Assembly: GCF_030409685.1 (NCBI RefSeq)
Contig: NZ_JAUFQJ010000007.1
Coordinates: forward strand, 434,001 to 498,000
Length of the DNA stretch: 64,000 bases
Reading direction: 5' to 3'
From: Ferruginibacter paludis
Lineage (GTDB): Bacteria > Bacteroidota > Bacteroidia > Chitinophagales > Chitinophagaceae
Shown here: positions 16,585 to 26,348 of the stretch, in pieces
Layout: the number at the start of each line of letters is the position of its first letter
Position numbering within the stretch: the stretch's first letter is position 1
The notes under the pieces: generated by a model
Database searches by the model: none
What the model was told of the DNA's origin: nothing
What the model saw: the letters and a program-made list of their open reading frames with translations, nothing else
Program-made: the position numbers and the translations under genes

Positions 16585-19500
16585 ATGAACCGTTCACTTG
16601 CCATTGTGAAGTATTTTTTATTGTTAGCAATTCTTATAACAACTTTTTCCTGTTCCAAAAAAGAAAGAGGCAAAGCAAAAATCCTGGTGTTCAGCAAAAC
16701 TGCCGGCTATCATCATGAGTCTATTGCTGATGGCAATACGGCGATACAGAAACTGGGAGGTTTGCACAATTTTGATGTCGACACCACCACCAATGCCGGC
16801 ATGTTTAATGAAGACAGTTTAAAAAATTATTCAGCCGTAGTTTTTTTAAGCACCACCGGAGATGTGCTGGATTATTTACAGGAGGCCGCTTTTGAGAGAT
16901 ATATACAAGCCGGGGGTGGCTACGTGGGTATACACGCCGCTGCAGATTGTGAATACGACTGGGGTTGGTATGGAAGATTGGTTGGAGGCTACTTTTTGAG
17001 TCACCCCGGTATACATGATACTTTTCCAAACGTGCAGCCTGGTATTTTAAACGTGGTAGACAAGGAAAATATCGCTACCAAACATTTACCGGCACAGTGG
17101 AAAAGAACAGATGAATTCTACAGTTATAAAAAGCTCAGCAAGGAAACCAAGATACTCTTAACTATTGATGAAAAATCATATCATGGTGGCGAGAATGGTG
17201 ACAATCATCCTATGTCGTGGTACCATGATTATGATGGCGGACGTGCGTTTTATACCGCATTAGGCCATACCAAAGAATCCTTTACCGAAGAGGCATACCT
17301 GCAGCATATCCTGGGAGGTATTGAATATGCCATCGGTGAAAATAAGGCGTTGGATTACTCAAAAGTAAAAACCCAGGCACCTCCGGAAGACAATCGTTTT
17401 ACAAAAACACAGCTTTCCCAGGGGGAGTTTTATGAGCCAACTGAAATGACCATTCTGCCAAACCTGGATATCCTGGTTACACAGCGCCGCGGCGAAATCA
17501 TGTTGTATAAAAGCGATACCAAAAAAGTAAAGCAGGTGGGTTTTTTAAATGCATACTTCAAAACATCGACGCCGGGCGTGAATGCGGAAGAAGGTGTACT
17601 AGGCCTTGCAAAAGATCCTGACTTTGCTAAAAACAACTGGATATATATTTATTACAGCCCGATTGATAGTTCAGTAAACCGCTTATCAAGGTTCACTTTT
17701 AAGAATGATACGATTGATAATAAATCTGAAAAAACAATCCTGGAGGTAAAATCCCAACGGGAAATTTGCTGCCATACCGGTGGTTCCATTGCGTTTGGCC
17801 CTGATAAATTGTTGTACTTTTCTGCCGGTGATAACTCAACACCATTCGACGAACCGAAAGCGAAATATGTAAACAGCGGGTTCGCTCCCTTAAATGATTT
17901 TTCTCCCAACCAGCAATACGATGCAAGAAGATCCAGCGGAAACACCAATGATCTTCGCGGAAAAATTATGCGTATCCGGGTGAAGGATGATGGTACCTAT
18001 GAAATACCTGACGGCAACCTGTTTCCAAAAGGCACAGCTAAAACAAGGCCTGAAATTTATGTAATGGGCGACCGTAATCCATACAGAATAACAGTAGATC
18101 AAAAGAACAGCAATTTGTATTGGGGCGAAGTTGGGCCCGATGCCAATAATGACAGCATGGCAACCCGTGGCCCGCGTGGCTATGACGAAGTGAACCAGGC
18201 ACGTAAAGCAGGGTTCTTCGGCTGGCCGTTATTTGTTGGCAACAATTATCCTTACCGCCAGTTTGATTATGGCACCGGAAAAAGCGGCGATCTGTATGAC
18301 CCGGCACATCCTATCAACAATTCAAAACACAATACCGGTTTAACAGAATTGCCGCCGGCACAACCAGCATTTATCTGGTATCCATATGCAGCGTCACCTG
18401 ATTTTCCACAGGTTGGTACTGGCGGCAGAAACGCTATGGCAGGACCGGTATATTACACCGACATGTTTCCAAAAGAAACCCGTTTACCGGATTACTACAA
18501 TGGCAAATTGTTTATTTACGATTGGATACGTGGCTGGATAAAAGCAGTCACAATGCAGCCCAATGGCGACTTTGATAAAATGGAGCCTTTCTTTCCTTCT
18601 TTAAAAGTGAATTCTTTAATTGATATGGAAGTTGGACCCGATGGTAAACTGTATTTACTGGAATATGGCAATGGATGGTTTACTAAAAATGTAGATGCCG
18701 GTTTGGCAAGAATAGATTTTAATGGTGGTAACAGACCTCCTGTAATTACGTCCATCAAAACAGATAAGAGTACAGGCGTGCTGCCTTTTGCTGTTAAAAT
18801 AGCGGTTGATGCCAAAGACCTCGAAAAAGATAAAATCACCTATAAATGGAACCTGGGCAACGGTACCTCCAAAGAAACAACTGAGCCCACGCTCGATTAC
18901 ACCTATACAACCGCAGGAGATTATATTATCACCGTAGAGGCTAAAGATGATAAAGGCGCTTCATCAAAAAGCAATGAAGTAAGGGTATATGCGGGCAATG
19001 AAACGCCAACTGTAACGATTGATATCACTGGTGGCAATAAATCTTTTTACTTACCGGGTTTACCAGTGCAGTACGCAGTAAGCGTGGCCGATAAAACCGA
19101 CACGGCAAAATTTGATTTGGCCAACCTGTATGTATCTGTTGATTATGTGGAAGGCTTTGATAAAGCCGGCTCGCCAATGGGGCATCAGCAGGGGCAGGCT
19201 ACCATTAGTGGTAAGAGTTTGATGATGACGCTGGATTGTAAGAGCTGTCATAAAGAAGTCGAAAAATCAGTGGGACCGGCATTTGTAGAGGTATCACAGA
19301 AATACGCGAAAGATCCCAATGCAATGACGTACCTGACACAGAAGATAATTAAAGGCGGTAGTGGTGTTTGGGGGCAGGTGGCCATGGCTGCGCATCCAAC
19401 ATTGGCACAGGAAGATATCCATCAGATTGTGAGCTGGGTGCTGTCGCTTTCCAACAAGGCGGCGGTAAAAAAATCGCTTCCTCAGTCAGGTACAATTATT

Positions 19501-20010
19501 CCTCCGGCTAACGTCAAACCTAACAGTGTAATGGTTTTATCTGCCAGCTATACAGATAAAGGCGGCAACAACATCAAGGCGTTAACAGGTAGCAATTCGG
19601 TAGCCTTAAACAGCAATACGGTTACATTTACCGGAACGGAAAAAACAAAAAGTTTTACTGCTATGAAATACGGTGGTAATAACCTGATGATTTTACCTGT
19701 TGCCGAAGGTTGGGTGGCGCTGGAGAATATTGATCTGACAGGCGTTCGTACTATTCAGTTGGGCTGTGGCTCGCAGGCCGCACCTAAAAAGAATTTGGAT
19801 TTTGAAATAAGACTGGATGCTCCTGATGGAAAAGTGATTAGCAAAGGCGGCACCACGATACCACCGGTTAAAGGCGCAGGTATGCAGCTGACGACTGTTA
19901 AACTACCGATTGAAACGGTAAGCGATGGAAAACAACATACCGTTTACATTGTATATAAACCGCAGGAAAAATTGCAGGCAGGTATGATGTCTGTTCAGTT
20001 TTCGAATTAA
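16585..20010 (+). CDS. ThuA / PQQ-type sugar dehydrogenase / PKD / cytochrome c fusion lipoprotein
   Basis: An 1141-residue exported lipoprotein (lipobox TTFSC, cysteine near 23). Domains in order: ThuA-like glutamine-amidotransferase-fold domain (about 28-252; ILVFSKTAGYHHESI, GGGYVGIHAAADCEYDWGWY, HPMSWYHDYDGGRAFYTALGHT); glucose/sorbosone dehydrogenase beta-propeller (about 272-712; EGVLGLAKDPDFAKNNWIYIYYSP, NDLRGKIMRIRV, YVMGDRNPYRITVD, GPVYYTDMF, GPDGKLYLLEYGNGW); PKD domain (about 715-802); class I cytochrome c domain with C885-x-x-C888-H889 and a likely Met ligand in QVAMAAHP; and a C-terminal jelly-roll-like module (about 965-1141). The layout suggests periplasmic sugar oxidation with electrons passed to the attached heme. 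The family is frequent in Bacteroidota and Planctomycetes; the substrate is unknown. A TonB-dependent receptor follows. Confidence 0.9.
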   Translation: MNRSLAIVKYFLLLAILITTFSCSKKERGKAKILVFSKTAGYHHESIADGNTAIQKLGGLHNFDVDTTTNAGMFNEDSLKNYSAVVFLSTTGDVLDYLQEAAFERYIQAGGGYVGIHAAADCEYDWGWYGRLVGGYFLSHPGIHDTFPNVQPGILNVVDKENIATKHLPAQWKRTDEFYSYKKLSKETKILLTIDEKSYHGGENGDNHPMSWYHDYDGGRAFYTALGHTKESFTEEAYLQHILGGIEYAIGENKALDYSKVKTQAPPEDNRFTKTQLSQGEFYEPTEMTILPNLDILVTQRRGEIMLYKSDTKKVKQVGFLNAYFKTSTPGVNAEEGVLGLAKDPDFAKNNWIYIYYSPIDSSVNRLSRFTFKNDTIDNKSEKTILEVKSQREICCHTGGSIAFGPDKLLYFSAGDNSTPFDEPKAKYVNSGFAPLNDFSPNQQYDARRSSGNTNDLRGKIMRIRVKDDGTYEIPDGNLFPKGTAKTRPEIYVMGDRNPYRITVDQKNSNLYWGEVGPDANNDSMATRGPRGYDEVNQARKAGFFGWPLFVGNNYPYRQFDYGTGKSGDLYDPAHPINNSKHNTGLTELPPAQPAFIWYPYAASPDFPQVGTGGRNAMAGPVYYTDMFPKETRLPDYYNGKLFIYDWIRGWIKAVTMQPNGDFDKMEPFFPSLKVNSLIDMEVGPDGKLYLLEYGNGWFTKNVDAGLARIDFNGGNRPPVITSIKTDKSTGVLPFAVKIAVDAKDLEKDKITYKWNLGNGTSKETTEPTLDYTYTTAGDYIITVEAKDDKGASSKSNEVRVYAGNETPTVTIDITGGNKSFYLPGLPVQYAVSVADKTDTAKFDLANLYVSVDYVEGFDKAGSPMGHQQGQATISGKSLMMTLDCKSCHKEVEKSVGPAFVEVSQKYAKDPNAMTYLTQKIIKGGSGVWGQVAMAAHPTLAQEDIHQIVSWVLSLSNKAAVKKSLPQSGTIIPPANVKPNSVMVLSASYTDKGGNNIKALTGSNSVALNSNTVTFTGTEKTKSFTAMKYGGNNLMILPVAEGWVALENIDLTGVRTIQLGCGSQAAPKKNLDFEIRLDAPDGKVISKGGTTIPPVKGAGMQLTTVKLPIETVSDGKQHTVYIVYKPQEKLQAGMMSVQFSN

Positions 20011-20025
20011 TAAACACCGTTTTAA

Positions 20026-20064
20026 AAGATCAGCATTAGCACATTGATTGTTGATGCTGATCTT
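20026..20064 (+). terminator. Hairpin after the ThuA fusion gene
   Basis: A perfect 11-bp stem is formed by AAGATCAGCAT (20026-20036) and ATGCTGATCTT (20054-20064). The following sequence is ATTATTAAAG, so the T run is weak; it may terminate or attenuate transcription before the TonB-dependent receptor gene. Confidence 0.55.
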
Positions 20065-20112
20065 ATTATTAAAGAATAAAGTGAAGAGCGCATTTTAAAA
20101 AATAAAATATAG

Positions 20113-22485
20113 ATGAAAAAAAGAAGATTGATTAAAGTTGTTTGTGCGATGATATTATCGGGATGTGTCGTTAACGGCCATGCACAAACGTTGCAGGGAA
20201 AAATTACTGATACGCATTCGTTACCCGTGCCAAATGTTACGGTACATTTATTGAACACGGCAGTTACGACAGTCACCAATAAAGAAGGTGATTTTAGTGT
20301 GCAGCATTTGCCTGCCGGACGGTATACGGTGGAGTTGTCTTCTGTTGGCTACGCAACTACCGCCACCGAAGTTGAAGTAAAAGACAAGACGGAGAACGTT
20401 GTGCGTTTTCAATTGCAGAATGCATTGCTTCAATTGGAAACGGTAACCGTAACAGCGGAAAAAAAAGAAGAATTATTGCAAAAAATACCGGTGAGTATTT
20501 CGGCCATTTCTGCACGCAGAATAGAAGAATTGAGGTTATGGAACAGCAAGGATTTAACAGCAATTGTACCCAACCTGGCATCGGGTAATTCAGGCGATGG
20601 AAGAAACGTTACTTCTATCCGTGGCATCACCACTACTTCCTACGACCCGGCCGTAACTACTTATATTGATGGTGTTAACCAGTTTAGCCTTGACACTTAT
20701 ATTCCTCAATTGGCGGACGTAGAAAGGATAGAAGTATTGCGCGGGCCACAAGGCGCACTGTACGGAAGAAACGCCATGGGCGGGGTAATCAACATCATTA
20801 CCAAACAACCATCCAATACTACCAGCGGTTTTGCAGAAATCAATATCGGTAATTACAACCAGCAACGCTACAACGCCGGCATTCGTACGCCGTTGATAAA
20901 AGACAAATTGTTTTTTGGCGCTTCGGGTGTTTTTAGCAGCCGCAACGGGTTTTATACCAATCAATTCAACAACAGTTCATTTGACAAACAGCAATCAGCC
21001 AGTGGCAATTATTATTTAAAATATTTGCCGGGTTCAGGATGGGCCGTTACATTGAATGTAAAGCATCAGAATAATAAAAACGATGGGGCTTTTCCTTTGG
21101 TAAATGGTGTGGAAGATGCTTTTAAAAATCCATACCAGCTCAATCAAAATGCCGTGGGTAAAATGATTGATAATACATTGAATGCTTCACTGGCGGTGAA
21201 CCATTCAGGTACTGCTATTAATTTCAGTTCGCAACTGGCATGGCAAAACAATCATCGTTACTACAAGTCGCCACTCGATGGAGATTTTTCTCCTTTGGAC
21301 GCAGTAACAGTGATCAATGATTATGGCAATAAATGGAACAACGTAAAAGTGATTACGCATGAAATGAAATTTAGTTCTGCTACCAACAGATCATCTAAAT
21401 TTAGCTGGACGGCTGGCACTTATTTCTTTCACCAGAACAACCCTAATAAGCAAGCGACTCATTTTGGTAAAGATGCGGCGTTGTTAGACCCCAATATACC
21501 CCCTGATTTCGCTTCCATCAGCACTTCAACGGCAAAAAATACGGGCTTTGCATTGTTCGGCCAGGCCAATTACAACGTAACCAGCAAACTGATGCTGGTA
21601 GCCGGTTTGCGATACGATTATGAGCACAAGTACCTGCAGGTAAAAGGAGAGGGACAACCCGATGGAAGTGATGCTTTTGTGACAAGGCCGGATACTGCCG
21701 CAGCACGTAATTTCAATGCCATTTCACCGAAAATCGGTTTACAATACCAGGTGGCACACAACAGTAACCTGTTTGCCAATTACAGCCGCGGTTTCAGAAC
21801 GGGCGGCCTTACACAATTATCTTCTGACCCAAGCCAGCCCCCTTTATATCCTTTTCAACCGGAGTACAGTAACAATATAGAATTGGGTATTAAAAATGAG
21901 TTGCTCGATCAGCGATTGAGGTTAAACTTTACTTTGTTCCTTAGCCACATCAATAATGCACAGGTGCCTACATTGGTGCTGCCGGATGCCATCACCGTTA
22001 CAAAAAATACCGGTGAATTAACCAGTAAAGGAGCTGAATTGGAACTGTTGTTTGCGCCGGTAAAAGGGCTTCAGCTGGGCTACAATCTTGGCTACACCAA
22101 CGCTAAATATAAATCGCTTAAAGTAGCGTCAAATGGGGACGTTGTAAACCTGGATGGAAAGCACCAGATATTTACACCTGATGTAACTTCAGTTTTCACG
22201 TTGCAATATGGATATCTTATAAGTGCCAGGCACCAGGTTAAATTGATTGCCGGTGGCGAATGGTATTATCTCGGCACAGAGTATTTCGACCTTGCCAACA
22301 ATATCCGCCAGGGTTCCAACCAGCGCTTGAATGCCCGGGCCGGAGTTAGCAGTAAACATTTGGAAGTATATTTCTGGGCAAGAAATATTACCAAAACAAA
22401 GTACATTGAATACGCGTATGATTTTGGGGCAGTGCACCTGGGAGATCCGGGAACGTATGGAGTAACGCTCAAAACTACATTCTGA
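20113..22485 (+). CDS. TonB-dependent outer-membrane receptor
   Basis: A 790-residue outer-membrane transporter. The signal peptide ends at about GHAQ (residue 24). It is followed by a carboxypeptidase-regulatory-like domain (about 27-110; LQGKITDTHSLPVPNVTVHLLN, AGRYTVELSSVGY), the plug (about 115-240; LRGPQGALYGRNAMGGVINIITKQPS is the classical plug motif) and a beta-barrel ending in LKTTF with the terminal aromatic residue needed for BAM insertion. The plug and barrel (FKPYQLNQNAV, NLFANYSRGFRTGGLT, TSKGAELELLF) resemble FecA/pesticin-type siderophore or vitamin receptors more than SusC. No SusD partner is present. The upstream ThuA/sugar dehydrogenase fusion suggests joint function, though a hairpin separates them. 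Confidence 0.92.
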   Translation: MKKRRLIKVVCAMILSGCVVNGHAQTLQGKITDTHSLPVPNVTVHLLNTAVTTVTNKEGDFSVQHLPAGRYTVELSSVGYATTATEVEVKDKTENVVRFQLQNALLQLETVTVTAEKKEELLQKIPVSISAISARRIEELRLWNSKDLTAIVPNLASGNSGDGRNVTSIRGITTTSYDPAVTTYIDGVNQFSLDTYIPQLADVERIEVLRGPQGALYGRNAMGGVINIITKQPSNTTSGFAEINIGNYNQQRYNAGIRTPLIKDKLFFGASGVFSSRNGFYTNQFNNSSFDKQQSASGNYYLKYLPGSGWAVTLNVKHQNNKNDGAFPLVNGVEDAFKNPYQLNQNAVGKMIDNTLNASLAVNHSGTAINFSSQLAWQNNHRYYKSPLDGDFSPLDAVTVINDYGNKWNNVKVITHEMKFSSATNRSSKFSWTAGTYFFHQNNPNKQATHFGKDAALLDPNIPPDFASISTSTAKNTGFALFGQANYNVTSKLMLVAGLRYDYEHKYLQVKGEGQPDGSDAFVTRPDTAAARNFNAISPKIGLQYQVAHNSNLFANYSRGFRTGGLTQLSSDPSQPPLYPFQPEYSNNIELGIKNELLDQRLRLNFTLFLSHINNAQVPTLVLPDAITVTKNTGELTSKGAELELLFAPVKGLQLGYNLGYTNAKYKSLKVASNGDVVNLDGKHQIFTPDVTSVFTLQYGYLISARHQVKLIAGGEWYYLGTEYFDLANNIRQGSNQRLNARAGVSSKHLEVYFWARNITKTKYIEYAYDFGAVHLGDPGTYGVTLKTTF

Positions 22486-22500
22486 TAAAAGTAATTCTGA

Positions 22501-22540
22501 TAACAAAAAAGCCGTCCCTACCTGGATGGCTTTTTTGTTA
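22501..22540. terminator. Bidirectional rho-independent terminator
   Basis: A 17-bp stem with one G-T pair is formed by 22501-22517 (TAACAAAAAAGCCGTCC) and 22524-22540 (GGATGGCTTTTTTGTTA), with A and T runs on both sides. It lies between the convergent TonB-receptor and P1-peptidase genes and should serve both. Confidence 0.9.
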
Positions 22541-22590
22541 TATAATACATGCACTAACTAAACTATTTTCTCAAAGTTGACAATCTGTAT

Positions 22591-23754
22591 TTATTTGATC
22601 CGTTTATATTTTTTCAATAAATCTATTACCAGTTGATGAGGCAGGGCATAGGACTTGTTGCCATTGACCCCTTCCATGGTTTCCGCTGCTACCATGGCGT
22701 TAATAATGGCTTCTTCGACAGCCTGAACCGTTGCTTCAAAAAGCGGGTTAATTAAATCATTGGGCAGTTCATTCACTTTTGTAAAATCGTTTCGTTGAAA
22801 TGCATTGGCATTGGCAGTGGAGAAGGCGATAAAAATATCTCCGGAGCCATTGGTGCCACGGCCGCCCACAATCCCGATACCCAATGGAACCCTTTGTGCT
22901 ATTCGTTTTAGCTGGTGAGGTAATAAAGGAGCGTCTGTAGCAACCACTACAATGATGGAGCCATCACCTTCTTTCCTGTAATGCTGGGGTGGTAATTTCA
23001 ATTCATTGTTCAACGTATCCATCAGCTCTTTTCCCACCGGCACACCTGCAATGGTCAGTGATTTTTTTCTGCCGAAATTGGATTGCACCAATACACCCAC
23101 CGTATAGCTGGAGTCTTTAATTTTTACTAGTCTTGAAGCGGTACCCGTGCCACCTTTAAATCCGAGGCACATCATGCCGGTACCACCACCCACATTGCCT
23201 TCTTTAAGATAGCCCGATTTTGCACTGTCCAGCGCTTCCCATGCATTGCTTTCTTTTACATGGAAGCCATAAATATCATTCAGGAATCCATCATATGTTT
23301 CGGCCACCACAGGGTAGGTGTACCAAAAATCTTCTTTATACCAGTGCTTGTTTACAAACCATTTTAACACCGCATCTCTTACAACCCCCACGCTGTTGGT
23401 ATTGGTGATCATCACCGGTGTTTCTAAAAAGCCAGACTCGGTAACCCAGGTAGTGCCGGTCATTTCGCCATTGCCATTTAGTGTGTACCAGTTGGCATAG
23501 ACCGGGTTATTGTTTTTACCTCTTGGCAGAATGGCCGTAACGCCGGTTCTGACCGGGCCTTTGCCCAATACATTTTTTCCGCTGCCGGAAATGATGGTAC
23601 TGTAACCAACTTCAACACCTTTTACATCTGTTATGGCATTGTACTTTCCCGGTATGCCATCAAAGGGAATTCCGATATCTCTTGCTCTTGGTTTCTGCGC
23701 ACGGGTGCTGACTTGCAGCAAACACAAAAACACAACGGTTACAATATTTTTCAT
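22591..23754 (-). CDS. Exported P1 (S58/DmpA) family peptidase
   Basis: A 387-residue member of the DmpA/BapA family of self-processing N-terminal-nucleophile aminopeptidases, which release N-terminal D- or beta-amino acids or L-amino acids. The signal peptide ends at STRAQ. Motifs: RARDIGIPFDGIPGKYNAITDVKGVEVG, RTGVTAILPRG, NTNSVGVVRDAVLKW, NVGGGTGMMCLGFKGGTGTASR, VGVLVQSNFG, and DGSIIVVVATDAPLLPHQL. The Gly-Ser of that last motif is the expected autocleavage site and catalytic serine. The C-terminal EATVQAVEEAIINAM helix is typical. It ends a compact minus-strand group with an amidohydrolase, an M20 hydrolase and a DUF2306 protein, all exported or membrane-bound, which suggests a peptide-scavenging operon. 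Confidence 0.92.
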   Translation of the reverse strand: MKNIVTVVFLCLLQVSTRAQKPRARDIGIPFDGIPGKYNAITDVKGVEVGYSTIISGSGKNVLGKGPVRTGVTAILPRGKNNNPVYANWYTLNGNGEMTGTTWVTESGFLETPVMITNTNSVGVVRDAVLKWFVNKHWYKEDFWYTYPVVAETYDGFLNDIYGFHVKESNAWEALDSAKSGYLKEGNVGGGTGMMCLGFKGGTGTASRLVKIKDSSYTVGVLVQSNFGRKKSLTIAGVPVGKELMDTLNNELKLPPQHYRKEGDGSIIVVVATDAPLLPHQLKRIAQRVPLGIGIVGGRGTNGSGDIFIAFSTANANAFQRNDFTKVNELPNDLINPLFEATVQAVEEAIINAMVAAETMEGVNGNKSYALPHQLVIDLLKKYKRIK

Positions 23755-23772
23755 CTCTGTTTATTTAAAAAT

Positions 23773-25044
23773 TTACTTTTCGTTCTTCACCACCTTACCA
23801 CCAATCATTACAAATTTTACTCTTTGCAATTCGGTAATGTCTTTTAAAGGGTCGCCTTTTACGGCGATGATGTCTGCCAGTTTGCCCACTTCAACAGATC
23901 CGATTTCCGTTTCTTTTTTTAGAATTTCTGCATTGGTTTTCGTAGCACAAAGAATCGCCTGCATGGGCGTCATACCGAGTTGGACATATTCGCCAAACTC
24001 CCGTGCAGAGTAGGTTGCAGGCCAGCCAACATAATCGGTACCCAACCCAAATCGTACCCCTTTTTTGATAGCCAGCCGCATGTTGTTGTACATGCCTTCT
24101 TTTGTTTTTTTACCCAGGTCCACCGCTTTTTCCAGAGCCTTGCTGTCTGCCAGTTTCTCCTGGAAATACAATCCAACTGTAAAAGTGGGGATGAGGTAAG
24201 TGCCATGTTGAATCATCAGGTCCATGGCTTCTTCATCAATAAAAGATCCATGCTCTATACTTCGTACGCCTGCTTTTACTGCCATCTTGATGCCTTCTGT
24301 TGCATGCGCATGCGCCATCACGGGAACGTCCCGCCTTGCCGCTTCTTCTACTGCTGCCCTTAATTCTTCCGGACTAAAGTGTACATTTTTTGGGTTGTCA
24401 CCCACCGTCATAAACGCACCGGTCACCAGTAATTTTATCCAGTCGCTGCCGTATTTAATTTCGTTGCGTACTGCTTTTCTAACTTCTTCCGGGCCATCCA
24501 CAATTAATCCGTCTGCGGTTATTTTTTGTTCGGGAGAAATAAAATTGATGTCGCCACCGCCACCGGTGACAGACAGGTAATGTGCTGCGCCGTAAATATG
24601 CGGACCAGTAAAAAGCCCTTTGTTGATGGCATTGCGCACTTCCATATTGGCATAACCAACATCGGCATCTCCGGCAACCCGAAGCGTTGTCCATCCAGCA
24701 GAGAGCAGGTCCTGTACATTTTTTAAACCGAGCAAAGCCTTTGCAGCAGAAGAATTGCGCATGTGCTGTATTTGGTAATCGTCTTCCGTGTTATTGGGGT
24801 GTACATGCAAATCAATGAGGCCGGGCAACAAAGTATAGTCGCCAAGATTGATGACCGTTGCATCTTTCGGAATATTGTCTTTGGTAGTGATGGCGATGAT
24901 TTTATTGCTCTCAATAACGATCGCCGGATTGCTGATTGCTTTGCCCGTGCCGTCTATCAATGTTTTGGCAAGCAGCGCCGTTTTTTGTGCCATCACAGGG
25001 CAGTACAATAAAATAAGCAGGCCTGCAGTAATAAATCTTTTCAT
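23773..25044 (-). CDS. Exported metal-dependent amidohydrolase (imidazolonepropionase-like)
   Basis: A 423-residue amidohydrolase with a signal peptide (LLILLYCPVMAQ). Metal and catalytic residues of the superfamily are visible: HxH in LIDLHVHPN, a lysine in DWIKLLVTG, histidines in MAHAHATEGI and IEHGSF, and the aspartate in GTDYVGW. The C-terminal composite domain (GSVEVGKLADIIAVKGDPLKDI) is present. Related exported members hydrolyse Xaa-Pro or other dipeptides and N-acyl amino acids. Its gene starts 2 bases after the stop of the upstream M20 gene and is followed by the P1 peptidase, so they are surely co-transcribed. Confidence 0.88.
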   Translation of the reverse strand: MKRFITAGLLILLYCPVMAQKTALLAKTLIDGTGKAISNPAIVIESNKIIAITTKDNIPKDATVINLGDYTLLPGLIDLHVHPNNTEDDYQIQHMRNSSAAKALLGLKNVQDLLSAGWTTLRVAGDADVGYANMEVRNAINKGLFTGPHIYGAAHYLSVTGGGGDINFISPEQKITADGLIVDGPEEVRKAVRNEIKYGSDWIKLLVTGAFMTVGDNPKNVHFSPEELRAAVEEAARRDVPVMAHAHATEGIKMAVKAGVRSIEHGSFIDEEAMDLMIQHGTYLIPTFTVGLYFQEKLADSKALEKAVDLGKKTKEGMYNNMRLAIKKGVRFGLGTDYVGWPATYSAREFGEYVQLGMTPMQAILCATKTNAEILKKETEIGSVEVGKLADIIAVKGDPLKDITELQRVKFVMIGGKVVKNEK

Positions 25045-25046
25045 GA

Positions 25047-26330
25047 TTATTCTTTATCCAGTTTTAAAATGGTTTGCAATAGTACGTTGGCGCCATTTGC
25101 AATATCGGTTGTTTTGGAGAATTCTTTGGGTGAATGGCTGATACCGCCGATGCTCGGGATAAAGATCATACCTACTGGTGCGATCAATGCCATCTCCTGC
25201 GAATCATGCCCGGCGCCGCTTTGCATTACCTTGGTAGTAAAGCCAAGTGCCTTTGCAGATGCGGTGATTTGAGCTTGTATGTTTTTATCGGTTAAGGCTG
25301 GTTTAGATTCATTGGCCTGGTGCTGAAACGTAATGGTGGTGCCGGAAACAGCGGCAATGGCTGCTGCCCGTTTTTCAATATCATGAAACAACATCCATAT
25401 TTTATCGTAAGAAAGATCTCTTATTTCCAGGCCCATGGTTACTTTGCCGGGGATCACATTGTATGCGCCCGGCATGGCGGCGATTTTACCAATGGTGCCG
25501 ACCTGTCTTCCTTTATAACTGTTGATTACTTCATTTACCGCGACAATTAATTTTGCGGATGCCAACAGCGCATCATGCCGCATATCCATCGGCGTTGTGC
25601 CTGCATGGTTCGCAAAGCCGCTCACCGTTACCTCCCAGTGGATGATGCCAACAATGCCTTCCACCACGCCGATCTGCAATTGCTCTTTATCCAGAATGCC
25701 TCCCTGTTCAATGTGCAATTCTACAAAAGCTTTCAGCGCTCCTTTTTTTAAAGCAGCAGACTGAATACTATCCGGGTTGCCACCAATGGCTTTGATGCCG
25801 GCAGCCATGGTGAGTCCGCTCTGGCTTACCTGCTTTAATCCTTCTGCTGTTACTTTCCCCGCCATGGCCATACTGCCAATGGTGCCGCCCTCTTCGTTGG
25901 AAAAGATGATGAGTTGCAGCGGATGATCGGTTACCACATTGTTTTCATTCAACACTTCCATCATTTCCAGTGCGCCGATGGAACCCACACAACCATCATA
26001 ATTGCCGCCATCCGGCACCATATCAATGTGCGATCCGAAGGCGATAGGTTGCAGCGAGGCATTTTTCCCTTTTCGTTTGCCAGTGATATTGCCTGCATCA
26101 TCAATGCTTACTTCAAGGCCTGCATTCGTCATCATCGTTATAAACCATGCCCTGCCTTCCTGGTCACCTTTTGTATAAGCTACCCTGTAACCTTTGCCGG
26201 TACTGTCTTTGCCAAATTTGGATAAATCTGCAAGGCGGCTTTCGATGCGTTGTGCATTGACGGTAAGTTTTGATTGAGAAAATGCAGTGAATGAAAATGA
26301 CAATATAAATGCAGTTAGTAAATATCTCAT
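25047..26330 (-). CDS. Exported M20 hydrolase, allantoate amidohydrolase/N-carbamoylase type
   Basis: A 427-residue Zn-dependent hydrolase of the hydantoinase/carbamoylase branch, which splits N-carbamoyl amino acids or allantoate. It is unusual in carrying a signal peptide (TAFILSFSFTAFSQ), since the family is normally cytoplasmic. Motifs: GSHIDMVPDGGNYDGCVG (first metal His/Asp), IIFSNEEGG (catalytic and metal Glu), ELHIEQGGILD (metal His), WEVTVSGFANHAGTTPMDMRHDAL (dimer domain) and GAGHDSQEMALIAPVGMIFIPSIGGISHSP (C-terminal metal His). All metal residues are kept, so it should be active in the periplasm. The substrate is inferred to be an N-substituted amino acid. Confidence 0.88.
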   Translation of the reverse strand: MRYLLTAFILSFSFTAFSQSKLTVNAQRIESRLADLSKFGKDSTGKGYRVAYTKGDQEGRAWFITMMTNAGLEVSIDDAGNITGKRKGKNASLQPIAFGSHIDMVPDGGNYDGCVGSIGALEMMEVLNENNVVTDHPLQLIIFSNEEGGTIGSMAMAGKVTAEGLKQVSQSGLTMAAGIKAIGGNPDSIQSAALKKGALKAFVELHIEQGGILDKEQLQIGVVEGIVGIIHWEVTVSGFANHAGTTPMDMRHDALLASAKLIVAVNEVINSYKGRQVGTIGKIAAMPGAYNVIPGKVTMGLEIRDLSYDKIWMLFHDIEKRAAAIAAVSGTTITFQHQANESKPALTDKNIQAQITASAKALGFTTKVMQSGAGHDSQEMALIAPVGMIFIPSIGGISHSPKEFSKTTDIANGANVLLQTILKLDKE

Positions 26331-26348
26331 GTAGTTGATTTAATTTTT

